From positions 1 to 56,237 of the forward strand of contig CAYWNA010000064.1 of the NCBI GenBank assembly GCA_964459305.1: a DNA stretch of 56,237 nucleotides, in the 5' to 3' direction. Position numbers and translations under genes: made by a program. Position 1 is the first letter of the stretch, and each line of letters begins with the position of its first letter. Below are positions 41,613-50,510 of this stretch, in pieces. The stretch comes from CAYWNA01 sp964459305 (lineage in GTDB: Bacteria; Planctomycetota; Planctomycetia; Pirellulales; Pirellulaceae). Below the pieces are notes generated by a model. That model did no database searches. It was not told the DNA's origin and was given only the letters and a program-made list of their open reading frames with translations.

Positions 41613-44600
41613 ATGACCTTCCCTTCGAAACTTGCCGCAGCTATTGGGCTATTGTGTTGCCTTTCAGGCCGCTTGATGGGTGCCGAAAACGGCGGCACTG
41701 AACGGGCAAAGCAATTGCGGATCGTCCACGTCAACCGTGCCGCGGTCGATACGCCGCGTGTTGAGCAGGGCCCGTGTGCTGTGCCCGTGATTGCCCAGGT
41801 CGATGTGGTCGTGGCTGGGGGAGGTGTGGCCGGGGTAACGGCGGCGTTGCAGGTTGCGGGCGAAGGGCTGACGGTGGTGCTTGTCGAGCCTCGCAACTAC
41901 TTTGGCTACGAGTTGTCTGCGCCTGAGTTACCCACGACAACGCCGTACAAACCGACTCCAGAATTCGCACTGGCCGATCGGCTTTGTCGTCGATTGAGCC
42001 AGGAAGGAGCGTTTCCGGGAAAGCGAGTCAATCCGTTTGGGCTGAAGGCCTCGCTACACAAGCTGGTGGCCGACGAGGCGCGAATCAAGCCGTATCTGTT
42101 CACGTGGCCTTGCGGTGTCGTGATGGAAGGCAATACGGTCCGCGGCCTCGTGATGGCCAACCGGTCAGGTCGGCAAGTCGTGTTGGCGCGGGCCGTGGTC
42201 GACGCCACGGCAGATGCCCGCGTGGCCGCTGCGGCGGGTGCTACATTCACCCGGACGCTTCGAGGTCAGAAGACCATCAAACGAACGATCAGCCTTTCGA
42301 ACCACAATCCACTTGCTGCGGGCGTCCTCAGCGTACCAAAGGACTTGGGGTTGACGGACAATCAAGTTCGCGTTCTCGGCGAAAACAGCCAAGTCATCGA
42401 GTTCGCCCTGCCGGCCACGATCGGCGAGGACATCGCCGGTGATCTTTCCAAGGCCCAGGCGGCTTCGCTCGATCGAGGGATTTCGCTTCTGGAACATTTT
42501 GAGCGGACACCAAAGGCGTTCCGCAACGGCCAGATCGATCCGGAACGACCGTTCCGCGATCGGGAAACACGGTACCGGCTCGGGCCGGAGGTTTTCGTTT
42601 GCCAGGGTCCAGTCGTTGCCTGCCGCAAATCTCTGCCTGACGCGCCGTTTGATCTAGCCGTGCTCGCCGACTCGGACACCTGCCGCCCCAGGGGAATCGA
42701 AGGGATCGCGATCGCCGGTCGGACGGTGGCGGCGGCTCAAGAGATGGTCGGCTTGCAGGCGTTAGCCTGTAGCGGCCAGCAATCGGGTCAGGTCGCTGCG
42801 GAGATTGCGCGAAAGTCCGCGGCGGTAGCGATCACAGAGATGCCCTTGGAACGCGACGCCGTGGCAACGTCGGCTGTGCGCATCGCGGAGATCCTAACCG
42901 GTCCGGATCCGAGTATTTTTTACCCGGTACTTCACCAGGAGCCGGCGCAACTCCCGGTCGTCCGGCAGGCCGACGTGGTGGTCGTCGGGGGCGGCACATC
43001 GGGTGCCCCGGCTGCGATCGCCGCCGCTCGGAAAGGCGCCAAGGTGATCCTCGTCGAGATCCTGCCCAACCTCGGCGGCACTGGCTCGAACCGGGTCAAC
43101 GGATACTACTGGGGCGTTACCTGGCGCAGCAGACTATCGCAGGAAATCAACGACCGAACGCACACTTGGCTGAGAATTCGGGAGAAGGTTCGTTTCAACG
43201 GTGAAGAGAAGAAAGTCGCGCTACAGGAATTGGCTCTTGAGGCGGGAGTGAAGATCTACTACGGGACGCTGGCGGCCGGAGTCGTCATGGAAGGAAACCG
43301 AACCACGGGCGTAGTCGTTGAAAACGTTGCGGGGCGGCAGGTGATCTTTGGCAAGGTGGTCATTGACGCGACTGGCAATGGCGACATTGCGGCAGCGGCC
43401 GGCGCAGCATTTACCAAGGGCCGGTCCAGCGACGGTTTCCTGCACGAGGTCGACCGAAATGGACTGCGTGACCCTACGAACGTCGAGGACATGACCGCCT
43501 TTCTGATGAAGCGTCCGTCTTCGTCGATCGCTCTGAACATCCGCGAGAGTCGGTTGATAACCGGCGACTATGTAGTGACCTTCGAGGATTCGATTCACGG
43601 TCGCAACTTTGCCGATCTAGTTTGCCGGTGGCGGTCCAATTACGACACCCATTTCCCGAATTCGGCCAGCATGAGCGATCTGGCCCAAGACTGGGTGGCC
43701 CTACTTGGCCTGTGGCGCCGACCGATCGTCGGCAACATCCCCTATCGGTCCATCTTGCCGAAGGGAATCGACAATCTTCTCGCGGTGGGAAAATCGTTTT
43801 CAGTCGATCACGACACCAATCTCGGCGCCCGCATGCAGCGCGACCTGCAACACTTGGGCGAGGCAGCCGGCGTGGCCGCCGCTCTGGCGGTCAGGTACCG
43901 GACGACCGCCCGCGAAGTGCCGATCGAGAAGCTGCAGCACGAGTTGATCCTCATCGGCGTGCTTCGCAACCAAGACCTCGATGCGATCAATGCGCCGCCA
44001 TCGGAGTTCGATCCAGCCTCGGCCGCCGCCAAGCTGGGCACGTCGGAGTCGCTGGAGGCGATGGTGGGTCTCTACCTGGCGGGCGAGGCCTCCGTGCCGG
44101 CGATTCGTCCGCTGTTGGAGTCCGATGAGAACGACGTCCGAGCCGATACGGCCTTGCTGTTGGGCATGCTCGGCGATCGCTCGGCCGTGCCCGAGTTGCT
44201 GCGGTGCCTCAAAGAGAGAAACCCCCGAACGCATCGATTCACACTTGTCGACTGCTCTTCTCGCTCTTCCGTGCCGATGTGGTACGCTTCGGCAATCCTC
44301 CTGGGACGGCTTGGCGAAAAAGCTGCCGTACCTCTGCTAACGGACGTCCTCACAGATCCGGACACGTGTCCGCCGGATCTTGCCTCGTTTGCCATCGTTG
44401 CACTGGAGCGGATCGGCGATCCGCTCGCGGTCGAGGCCATCAAACCCTACCTGAAGACCGGCACGTTGGCCGCGATGGACAACGAGAACCAGGCGTTCGA
44501 ACTCAAGTGGGGTGTACGGACCAACGCGGCCCGCGCCTTGGCCCGGCTTGGCGACACATCAGGCGTACCGGTGTTGATCGAGTTGCTCGACGCAGGCCAA

Positions 44601-44723
44601 TCGCTAACACGCGACTACGCCCAGCGTCTCCTGGAAGAGATTACCGGCCAGCAATTCGGAAAAGAACGCCAGCGTTGGCAAGCGTGGTGGAACGAACAAG
44701 GCCATGACCGGAATGGCTGGTAA
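41613..44723 (+). CDS. Secreted tandem FAD-dependent oxidoreductase with C-terminal HEAT repeats
   Basis: 1036 residues, signal peptide about 1-23. Two FAD-binding Rossmann domains of the FAD_oxidored type lie in tandem: VDVVVAGGGVAGVTAALQ (63-80) and ADVVVVGGGTSGAPAAIAAA (about 452-471), each followed by a VVxDATxxxxVAAAAGAxFT strand. The second half has the NLGGTGSNRVNGYYWG turn and AVGKSFSVDHDTNLGARMQRDLQHLGEAAG, typical of the C-terminal FAD contact. The final ~220 residues carry PBS/HEAT-type repeats (VPAIRPLLESDENDVRADTA, AVPELLRCL, AVPLLTDVL, VPVLIELLD). The first FAD domain has lost some landmarks and may be structural. The likely substrates are alditol or sugar derivatives. Confidence 0.8.
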   Translation: MTFPSKLAAAIGLLCCLSGRLMGAENGGTERAKQLRIVHVNRAAVDTPRVEQGPCAVPVIAQVDVVVAGGGVAGVTAALQVAGEGLTVVLVEPRNYFGYELSAPELPTTTPYKPTPEFALADRLCRRLSQEGAFPGKRVNPFGLKASLHKLVADEARIKPYLFTWPCGVVMEGNTVRGLVMANRSGRQVVLARAVVDATADARVAAAAGATFTRTLRGQKTIKRTISLSNHNPLAAGVLSVPKDLGLTDNQVRVLGENSQVIEFALPATIGEDIAGDLSKAQAASLDRGISLLEHFERTPKAFRNGQIDPERPFRDRETRYRLGPEVFVCQGPVVACRKSLPDAPFDLAVLADSDTCRPRGIEGIAIAGRTVAAAQEMVGLQALACSGQQSGQVAAEIARKSAAVAITEMPLERDAVATSAVRIAEILTGPDPSIFYPVLHQEPAQLPVVRQADVVVVGGGTSGAPAAIAAARKGAKVILVEILPNLGGTGSNRVNGYYWGVTWRSRLSQEINDRTHTWLRIREKVRFNGEEKKVALQELALEAGVKIYYGTLAAGVVMEGNRTTGVVVENVAGRQVIFGKVVIDATGNGDIAAAAGAAFTKGRSSDGFLHEVDRNGLRDPTNVEDMTAFLMKRPSSSIALNIRESRLITGDYVVTFEDSIHGRNFADLVCRWRSNYDTHFPNSASMSDLAQDWVALLGLWRRPIVGNIPYRSILPKGIDNLLAVGKSFSVDHDTNLGARMQRDLQHLGEAAGVAAALAVRYRTTAREVPIEKLQHELILIGVLRNQDLDAINAPPSEFDPASAAAKLGTSESLEAMVGLYLAGEASVPAIRPLLESDENDVRADTALLLGMLGDRSAVPELLRCLKERNPRTHRFTLVDCSSRSSVPMWYASAILLGRLGEKAAVPLLTDVLTDPDTCPPDLASFAIVALERIGDPLAVEAIKPYLKTGTLAAMDNENQAFELKWGVRTNAARALARLGDTSGVPVLIELLDAGQSLTRDYAQRLLEEITGQQFGKERQRWQAWWNEQGHDRNGW

Positions 44724-44883
44724 CCTGGAGAGATTCCAGCAGGTGTGGCCGATGCTTCCCCCATCGCGAGCCACGCCATCCAGGTTCGTGTAAAGAGCGA
44801 CTAACACGATTGGGTCGAGGCGCACGGACTGTATTCTCGCGTTCTTCGCCTCTGTGTCCCGACGCGGGCAACGCGGCCTGGGA

Positions 44884-44914
44884 GGACGGAGCCGGCAAGC
44901 GGCCAGCTCCGTCC
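44884..44914. terminator. Hairpin between converging genes
   Basis: A 9-bp perfect stem (GGACGGAGC / GCTCCGTCC) with a 13-nt loop lies in the 221-bp gap between two converging genes. There is no clear U-run on either strand. It may act as a shared transcription end or be another small repeat. Confidence 0.35.
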
Positions 44915-44944
44915 GCAAGCAAGGAATGGCTGTCAAGCGATGCT

Positions 44945-46336
44945 TCAATACTCCGAATTCTTCTTGATCCCCGGCATGGGTGCGGGGTAATTGCCGTCGG
45001 AGTCGGCTTGCACTGGCGCAGGTGAATCCATCGTAAACTTGTCCGCACCCGGGGCGTATTCCTGTTCGGAGTTCAACATCTGGTCAAACGTGATTTCCTG
45101 GCCGGTATGGGCTGCCTTACGGCCTAACGAACTCGCCAGGCTGGCTTTGACGCCATGCTCCACCTCGTTGTACGGTTTGTCGTTGCGAATGGCATCGACC
45201 AGGTCGTTCCATTCGTTAACGTACGGGTTGCGCTGGTCCGCAGGGACCTGGGATTCCCACTTCATCTTGGAGCGGTCCGGGTTTTGGCCCTCGTAAGTGC
45301 TGGAGGGCAGCCCGCAGTCGCCGTGCTTCGAGACAACCGCCGAGCCTTTGGTGCCGTGCGCGTAGCTGGAGTAGAAGTTGGCGCAACCCGGTACGCAACG
45401 CCCGTCCAGAATCAGTCTGGCGCCGTCCTCAAACGTGTATTCCACCGAATACGAATCGAAATTCTGATCGACGTATGGGTTACCCCGGGGGCTCTGACGA
45501 TAGTGGCGTCCGCCCAGCGCCTGCGCCTTGATCGGCCAAGCGTTCTTCATCCAACAACAATGATCGACCACGTGGATGTAGAAGTCATTGAAACACCCGC
45601 CGCTCGCCCAGAGAAAGCTGTGGAAGCGTCTGATTTGCCAAAGCAATTCGCTTGGTTGTCCGGGCCATTTTTCGGAAAACGCCGATCCTATCGGTCCCGT
45701 CATGCGGTAGGCTCGCATCGAGACGATGTCGCCGATCTCGCCGTCTTGGACGCGGCTATGCAATTCTTGGAGCGCCCGGCTATGACGCGACATCAATCCC
45801 ACTCCCACCTTCAGGTTCTTCTTCGTCGCCTCGTCGCCGAGTTCGAGCATTCGCCGCGACGTGGGGCCGTCGGCCGTCACCGGCTTCTCCATGAACACAT
45901 TCAGTCCCTTCTGGATGGCGTAGGTGAAGTGCACCCACCGAAACGCAAGGGGCGAGGTAAAGATCGCAACGTCTCCCGGATCCAAGCAATCCATCGCCTG
46001 CTTGTACGCGTCGAAACCGCAGAACTTGCGATCCTCAGGCACGTCCATCTTGTCGGCGAATCCGTTTTTCAAATGATTGAAGCTGGCTGCCAAGCGGTCC
46101 TCGAAAACATCGGCCATGGAGACCAGCTTGACCGGGCCCTGCTTGACCGACATGGCGTTGCCCGCCGCGCCGGTGCCACGGCCGCCGCAGCCAATCAGGG
46201 CCACTTTGCTCGTGTTGTTCTCCGCCGCGTGGACGTGAGGGGCGGCCGCGCCGGCCACTGCCGAGGCCACGGCGATTCGGCTGGTGTTCTTCAGAAAATC
46301 ACGTCGCGACGTGCCGCCGCTGTTACTTTCGCTCAT
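44945..46336 (-). CDS. Tat-exported Gfo/Idh/MocA-family oxidoreductase (copy 3)
   Basis: 463 residues from ATG 46336 (AGGAG 8 nt upstream). Twin-arginine signal TSRRDFLKNTSRIAVAS (9-25), cleavage near VHA-AEN. Rossmann loop VALIGCGGRGTGAAGNA and FMEKPVTADGP; catalytic-domain segment GGCFNDFYIHVVDHCCWM. It is closely similar to the 13154 gene along the full length, down to the C-terminus (FTMDSPAPVQADSDGNYPAPMPGIKKNSEY against FTMDSPAPLQLNDDGTYPSP...), so the two are recent paralogues. It converges with the FAD/HEAT gene. It probably acts in the same sugar-oxidation route as copy 1 with a different substrate or induction. Confidence 0.88.
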   Translation of the reverse strand: MSESNSGGTSRRDFLKNTSRIAVASAVAGAAAPHVHAAENNTSKVALIGCGGRGTGAAGNAMSVKQGPVKLVSMADVFEDRLAASFNHLKNGFADKMDVPEDRKFCGFDAYKQAMDCLDPGDVAIFTSPLAFRWVHFTYAIQKGLNVFMEKPVTADGPTSRRMLELGDEATKKNLKVGVGLMSRHSRALQELHSRVQDGEIGDIVSMRAYRMTGPIGSAFSEKWPGQPSELLWQIRRFHSFLWASGGCFNDFYIHVVDHCCWMKNAWPIKAQALGGRHYRQSPRGNPYVDQNFDSYSVEYTFEDGARLILDGRCVPGCANFYSSYAHGTKGSAVVSKHGDCGLPSSTYEGQNPDRSKMKWESQVPADQRNPYVNEWNDLVDAIRNDKPYNEVEHGVKASLASSLGRKAAHTGQEITFDQMLNSEQEYAPGADKFTMDSPAPVQADSDGNYPAPMPGIKKNSEY

Positions 46337-46421
46337 GACGAATCTCCTTTCAAATGACATTGCACGATTTTCGATTACGCGCTGACTATGTAGTTCGACG
46401 GTTCGAGTCCTGTAGGGAACC

Positions 46422-46441
46422 CTCCGCGGCGTTCCGCGGAG
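46422..46441. repeat. Perfect 8-bp hairpin (CTCCGCGG/CCGCGGAG)
   Basis: CTCCGCGG-CGTT-CCGCGGAG lies about 85 bp upstream of the Gfo/Idh/MocA gene start. There is no U-run. The surrounding 46337-46667 gap contains this hairpin, the family B half-element (46501-46512) and the left arm of the 14-bp inverted pair at 46613; no gene is visible. Confidence 0.6.
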
Positions 46442-46500
46442 CGGAATACCACGGACTTTCGAAGTTCACTATACCGTTCCCGGCAAGGATTGGCACATTT

Positions 46501-46512
46501 GCGGTTAAACGA
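46501..46512. repeat. Half-element of inverted repeat family B
   Basis: GCGGTTAAACGA matches the right end of family B copies at 13031-13061 and 34024-34054, including the following GA. The opposite arm is absent. It marks a decayed or recombined copy at the edge of the mobile-element graveyard. Confidence 0.5.
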
Positions 46513-46612
46513 GTCGCGTCACCCACCATCCAGAGCAGATTAACTCCGATCGATGACGCACGCAAGCGGCGGCGTCAACTGCCGGGCGGTCGACGGGCAC
46601 AGGAAGGGGTTT

Positions 46613-46626
46613 GTAGCTGGATTCGC
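46613..46626. repeat. Left arm of 14-bp inverted pair flanking element remnants
   Basis: GTAGCTGGATTCGC here and GCGAATCCAGCTAC at 47497-47510 are perfect inverted repeats enclosing about 870 bp with recombinase and reverse-transcriptase fragments. Immediately inside the left arm, AAGAATTCAGACGG (46627-46640) and CCGCCTGAATTCTT (46653-46666) form a further near-perfect palindrome. Confidence 0.65.
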
Positions 46627-46679
46627 AAGAATTCAGACGGATTACGCCCTCACCGCCTGAATTCTTAGTGGGCAAAGCA

Positions 46680-46932
46680 GTGGTAGAAGGGAAATCGCGT
46701 GTGTCGCACCTGGAACGTGAGCGCAAGTCACTGCTTCAATCGGCCAACGAACAAGCAGAACTGCGCGCGATCATTGAGCATCTTTTCGAGTTCACCGAGC
46801 AGCTATCGGAAGGCCTTGACTCGTTGGATTGGACCAGCAAGCGAGAAGTGATTCGATCGTTAGTGAAACGAGTGGAGATTGGTGAATCGGATGTCCGAGT
46901 GATCTACAAAGTGGGGCCGCCCCCTTTTGTCC
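46680..46932 (+). pseudogene. C-terminal fragment of a large serine recombinase
   Basis: About 85 residues resemble the coiled-coil and terminal beta part of large serine site-specific recombinases: RERKSLLQSANEQAELRAII, FTEQLSEGLDSLDWTSKREV, IRSLVKRVEIGESDVRVIYK, VGPPPF. The catalytic N-terminal domain and zinc-ribbon DNA-binding domain are missing. After PPPF the frame enters sequence antisense to the reverse-transcriptase remnant. The two fragments therefore point at each other and were joined by a later event. Confidence 0.65.
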
Positions 46933-46967
46933 CAGGCTCCTCTAGCGGGCCCAGTTCGCAAGATTGT

Positions 46968-47450
46968 TTGCGGCGTCATCACCCCGCCTTGCGGCGTTCC
47001 GATCGTGGTGGGTTTGAAGACACCACCGTCCATCACACCGGCTGCCAGAAACTTTTCAACTAAACTCAGGATGTTCCCGTCGGCGACCTCCTCGGCCACA
47101 GCGCCCACGATCAATTTGTGTGGAATGTTATCGAAGAATCCGGCGATGTCCGCATCCAGAGTGATGCGGTCTCCTTCATCATGAAACGATAACACTCGGT
47201 CAATCGCGTTGTGGCAACTGCGTTTCGGACGAAACCCGAACGAGCCATCGTGAAACAGCGGCTCAAAAATCGGCTCCAGAAGTCTACGTATCACTTCTTG
47301 AGCCACGCGATCTCTGACAGCCGGAATACCCAGCGGGCGGAACTTGGTTCCTTTGGCGTCTTTGGGAATCCACACTCGCCGCAGTGGCTTACCGTCGCTG
47401 CTCTCACAGACCGACGGACACAGGGGGACCTCACCGTTTATCGTGAGTCG
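46968..47450 (-). pseudogene. Group II intron reverse transcriptase/maturase fragment
   Basis: The minus strand encodes RT motifs 0-4 of a group II intron RT: GKPLRRVWIPKDAKGTKFRP, LGIPAVRDRVAQEVIRRLLE, SFGFRPKRSCHNAID, ITLDADIAGFFDNIPH and IGTPQGGVMTP. It breaks before the catalytic YADD box, so it is inactive. The N-terminus is also cut: an in-frame stop lies about 90 bp upstream of ATG 47375 (at about 47467). Thumb, maturase and endonuclease domains and the intron RNA domains V/VI were not found. The bases 47511-47667 up to the next gene's stop show no recognisable feature. Confidence 0.78.
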
Positions 47451-47496
47451 GTTTTCGCCGACCCACGACTAACCTCGCAAGCCCTGCGGCTCACGC

Positions 47497-47510
47497 GCGA
47501 ATCCAGCTAC
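47497..47510. repeat. Right arm of 14-bp inverted pair
   Basis: GCGAATCCAGCTAC, the exact reverse complement of 46613-46626. It lies upstream of the reverse-transcriptase fragment. Confidence 0.65.
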
Positions 47511-47667
47511 CGTAGCGACCGCCATAGGTTTTGGCCACACGCCCGGCATGTTGCAGCAAATGCCCGCTGCCCGACATGGAGCGTGCCAGCCGAGGGGACG
47601 CTGTGTTCGCGGGGTCAGCGGGCTTTCGTGGATGAATCGTTTGACCCGAATCACAGGCGAGGAAACT

Positions 47668-50253
47668 TCAAATGAACAAGTTCATCCGTGCGGCTTCTGC
47701 GTCGCCGATGTAGGCGCCCACACCGGCGAATTCCAGTCCTTCGGCAAGTTCCTCTGCCTGGATCCCCATGACATCCATGCTCATCGTGCAAGCCACCAAT
47801 TTGACACCCTGACCCCGTGCGTCGTCGATCAACTTGGGCAGGCTGTCAACGCCCTTGGTACGCATGACATGTTTCATCATAGCCGTACCCAGCCCACCCA
47901 TGTTCATCTTCGATAGAGCCAGCTTGTTGGGCCCGCGAGGCATCATCCAGCCGAACATCCGATCGAGAAGACCCTTCGTCACTTTCGGTGGACGGTCTTT
48001 GCGCAAGGCGTTCAGTCCCCAGAAAGTGAAGAACATCGTTACGGGGTGGCCCATCGCTGCGGCTCCGTTCGCAATGACAAACGCAGCCAAAACGCGATCC
48101 ATGTCGCCGGAGAAAACCACGATTGTCTGTCCCTTCTCCACCGATGCAGAGAGTTCCGTTGTGGACGTTTCTTTTGGACCGGCCTGGGCTCCCGCAAAAC
48201 CTGCCTGGATCAAGGCCGTATGGTGTCCCTCTGCTGTTCCCGTGTCGAGCAACTGGTGCCCTTGAGACCGACACCACGCGGCAACGTCTTTGGTGAAGCC
48301 CGGGTCACTGACCAGCACCTGTAATCGGGTCCCTGGGGACAGGGATGCGACGCGCTCGGCGACGGCCATCAGCGGTCCGGGACACTGCATCCCTCGCGCA
48401 TCCAGTGTTTCGACCTCCGTTGCCGTCGAGGCCGAAGTCGACGCCTCGCTGGAAACAGCAGGTGTCGCATCGGTCGTGGTATGTTGGTCCATAGCTTGGG
48501 ACTCCTCCGGATCAGTCCGAGGACTGGGGTGATAGTGCTTCCACGTGACGTATCCGCCGCTCAGGTTGCGCACGTCGTCGAAGCCGTTCTGTCCGATGAT
48601 TCGTTCGGCAAAGTAACCTCTCTGTCCGAATTTGCAGTAGGTGACCACGGGTCGGTCGCGCGGGATCTCATTGCAGCGACCGCGCAGTTCCTCCAGTGGG
48701 ATGTGGATGGCCGAGGGTATGGCCCCCGCAGCGAATTCCGGTCCAGTGCGTACGTCGACGACCGTGACGTCAGCTTCAACCTGCATCCTATCGAGTTCAT
48801 CGGAGTGTATCAGACGCGTCAGGCCCCTTAACGCATTGGCGGCCAAGAAGCCGATCATATTAACTGGATCTTTCGCCGATCCAAACGGTGGGGCATAACA
48901 CAGCTCGGCCTGTTCGAGGTCAAACACCGTAGCCCGCATCTGAATCGCCATGGCGATGACGTCGATCCGCTTGTCAACACCTTCCTTCCCGATCGCTTGG
49001 GCTCCGAGCACGCGACCCGTTGGCCGTTCGTAGACCAACTTGACGAAAACCGGCGCTGCGCCCGGATAGTAGCCCGCGTGATTGTTCGGATGCGCGCACA
49101 CGACGTCATAGTCTGTTCCGCGTCGTTTGTTCAATCGAGCCAGCGCCTTTTCGCTCATGCCGGTCATGCCGGCTGCCAGATCAAACACGCGGACGACCGA
49201 CGTGCCCTGGCTGCCGCGGTAGACCAACGGCTCGCCGCTGAACACATCCGAGCCTTCACGCGTGGCGATTCGATCCGCAACCAATCGGCCTTGTCGATTG
49301 GCCGGGCCGCCTAACGGTACATACGCAGTCCCACCAAGGATTGGCTCATTCACCTCAACGACGTCGCCGGCCGCGAAAATGCACGGATCGCTGGTCTGCT
49401 GGCCGTCGTCGACGCGGATCGCTCCCCGCTCGGTCAATTCAAGACCGGCGTTTCGAGCCAACTCCGATTCGGGACGAACTCCGATGGCCAGAACGACAAG
49501 GTCCGTTGTCAACTGCTTGCCGCTGTCGAGAGTCACTTGGACCTGGGCTTCGCAGGGTTCGAGGTCGGCCACGCCGTCGCCCAAGTGCAGGTTGATTCCA
49601 TGGCCGCCGAGCGTTTCATGGAGCGGTTCCACCATCTCGGCGTCCATGGGAGGCATCACCTGGGGCAGCAATTCCAGGAGGCTGGTGGATACCTTGCGGC
49701 GGGCCAGTTGTTCCGCAACTTCAAGGCCAATGAAACCGCCGCCGATGACGACGGCCGACCGAATTCCCTGATCCACGATGTCCTTGATGCGATCGACGTC
49801 GGGCAGGTTCCGCAAGCTGAGGGCGCGCGGGTGGTCATGTCCGACTTTTGTCAACAGTGGCCCAGGGCGAATAGGGGCCGCGCCCGTGGAAATAACGAGG
49901 TAGTCGTAGGCTTCCTTATAGGTTCTGCCTGTGTCGACTTCGCGAACGTCTACCTGTTTGGCCTGTCGGTCGATCGAAGTGACTTCGGACCTCGTCCGGA
50001 CATCCAGATTGAGCCACTTCTTGAGTTCACGGTCACCGGCAACGAGGAGCTTGTCGCGCTCGGCGATCTCGCCGCCCAGGTAATACGGTAGGCCGCAATT
50101 GGCAAAACTGGCTTCACCACCACGTTCGATTACCACAATGGACGCGCGTTCATCGAGTCGTCGTGCCCGCGCCGCCGCGCTGGCACCACCGGCCACGCCT
50201 CCAATCACCACGATACGCGTACTCGCCTCAGCAGTTCTTTCACCATCGGACAT
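47668..50253 (-). CDS. Four-module persulfide-handling fusion: CoA-disulfide reductase, rhodanese, TusA, DsrE-like
   Basis: 861 residues, no signal peptide. Residues 1-470 are a CoA-disulfide-reductase/NADH-dependent persulfide reductase: IVVIGGVAGGASAAARARR (FAD), ANCGLPYYLGG with the single redox Cys53, VVIGGGFIGLEVAEQLARR (NADH), CIFAAGDVVEV. Residues about 490-580 form a rhodanese domain with Cys540 (VVTYCKFGQRGY). A Ser/Thr-rich linker leads to a TusA-like domain (TLDARGMQCPGPLM, Cys624). The last ~170 residues are DsrE-like (TIVVFSGDMDRVLAAFVIAN, CTMSMDVMGI with Cys822). All four sulfur-carrying cysteines are present, so a persulfide relay on one chain is plausible. Such fusions are known in several phyla. 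It is likely for sulfide or persulfide detoxification or sulfur trafficking. Confidence 0.88.
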   Translation of the reverse strand: MSDGERTAEASTRIVVIGGVAGGASAAARARRLDERASIVVIERGGEASFANCGLPYYLGGEIAERDKLLVAGDRELKKWLNLDVRTRSEVTSIDRQAKQVDVREVDTGRTYKEAYDYLVISTGAAPIRPGPLLTKVGHDHPRALSLRNLPDVDRIKDIVDQGIRSAVVIGGGFIGLEVAEQLARRKVSTSLLELLPQVMPPMDAEMVEPLHETLGGHGINLHLGDGVADLEPCEAQVQVTLDSGKQLTTDLVVLAIGVRPESELARNAGLELTERGAIRVDDGQQTSDPCIFAAGDVVEVNEPILGGTAYVPLGGPANRQGRLVADRIATREGSDVFSGEPLVYRGSQGTSVVRVFDLAAGMTGMSEKALARLNKRRGTDYDVVCAHPNNHAGYYPGAAPVFVKLVYERPTGRVLGAQAIGKEGVDKRIDVIAMAIQMRATVFDLEQAELCYAPPFGSAKDPVNMIGFLAANALRGLTRLIHSDELDRMQVEADVTVVDVRTGPEFAAGAIPSAIHIPLEELRGRCNEIPRDRPVVTYCKFGQRGYFAERIIGQNGFDDVRNLSGGYVTWKHYHPSPRTDPEESQAMDQHTTTDATPAVSSEASTSASTATEVETLDARGMQCPGPLMAVAERVASLSPGTRLQVLVSDPGFTKDVAAWCRSQGHQLLDTGTAEGHHTALIQAGFAGAQAGPKETSTTELSASVEKGQTIVVFSGDMDRVLAAFVIANGAAAMGHPVTMFFTFWGLNALRKDRPPKVTKGLLDRMFGWMMPRGPNKLALSKMNMGGLGTAMMKHVMRTKGVDSLPKLIDDARGQGVKLVACTMSMDVMGIQAEELAEGLEFAGVGAYIGDAEAARMNLFI

Positions 50254-50510
50254 GCCTATTCCCCATCAAGACCTCAGTTGCTCTTGTCTACGCTTCGCGA
50301 TCCGTCACACTATCGTATTCATTAAAGGTATTTGAGGAAACGCCCCGGCAAGCACAATGCTGCTACAGTGTCCACGGTTCTCCGCTTGCCCGTTGGAATT
50401 CCGCGCAGTGGAGGATTGCAGATACACCCTTTTGACGACTAGAAGCCTCAATCTCGAATATCGGGCGCCGTTGCGACAGAGCGACTCCGTCAGTGAGAGG
50501 ATACGAGACT

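Noticed and set aside
45155..46357. Plus-strand open frame (400 codons) opposite Gfo/Idh/MocA copy 3
   Set aside because: Antisense shadow; the minus-strand gene has a Tat signal, Rossmann motif and a close paralogue.
46391..46420. tRNA T-arm-like string (GGTTCGAGTCC) as a possible attachment site
   Set aside because: The flanking bases do not pair beyond two positions, and no acceptor or anticodon stem could be built, so it is not a tRNA or a convincing att core.
46968..47450. Reverse transcriptase considered as a retron, DGR or defence RT
   Set aside because: The motifs and sequence (GFRPKRSCH, GTPQGGV) are those of group II intron RTs, and the enzyme is cut before YADD; no template or variable repeats were found.
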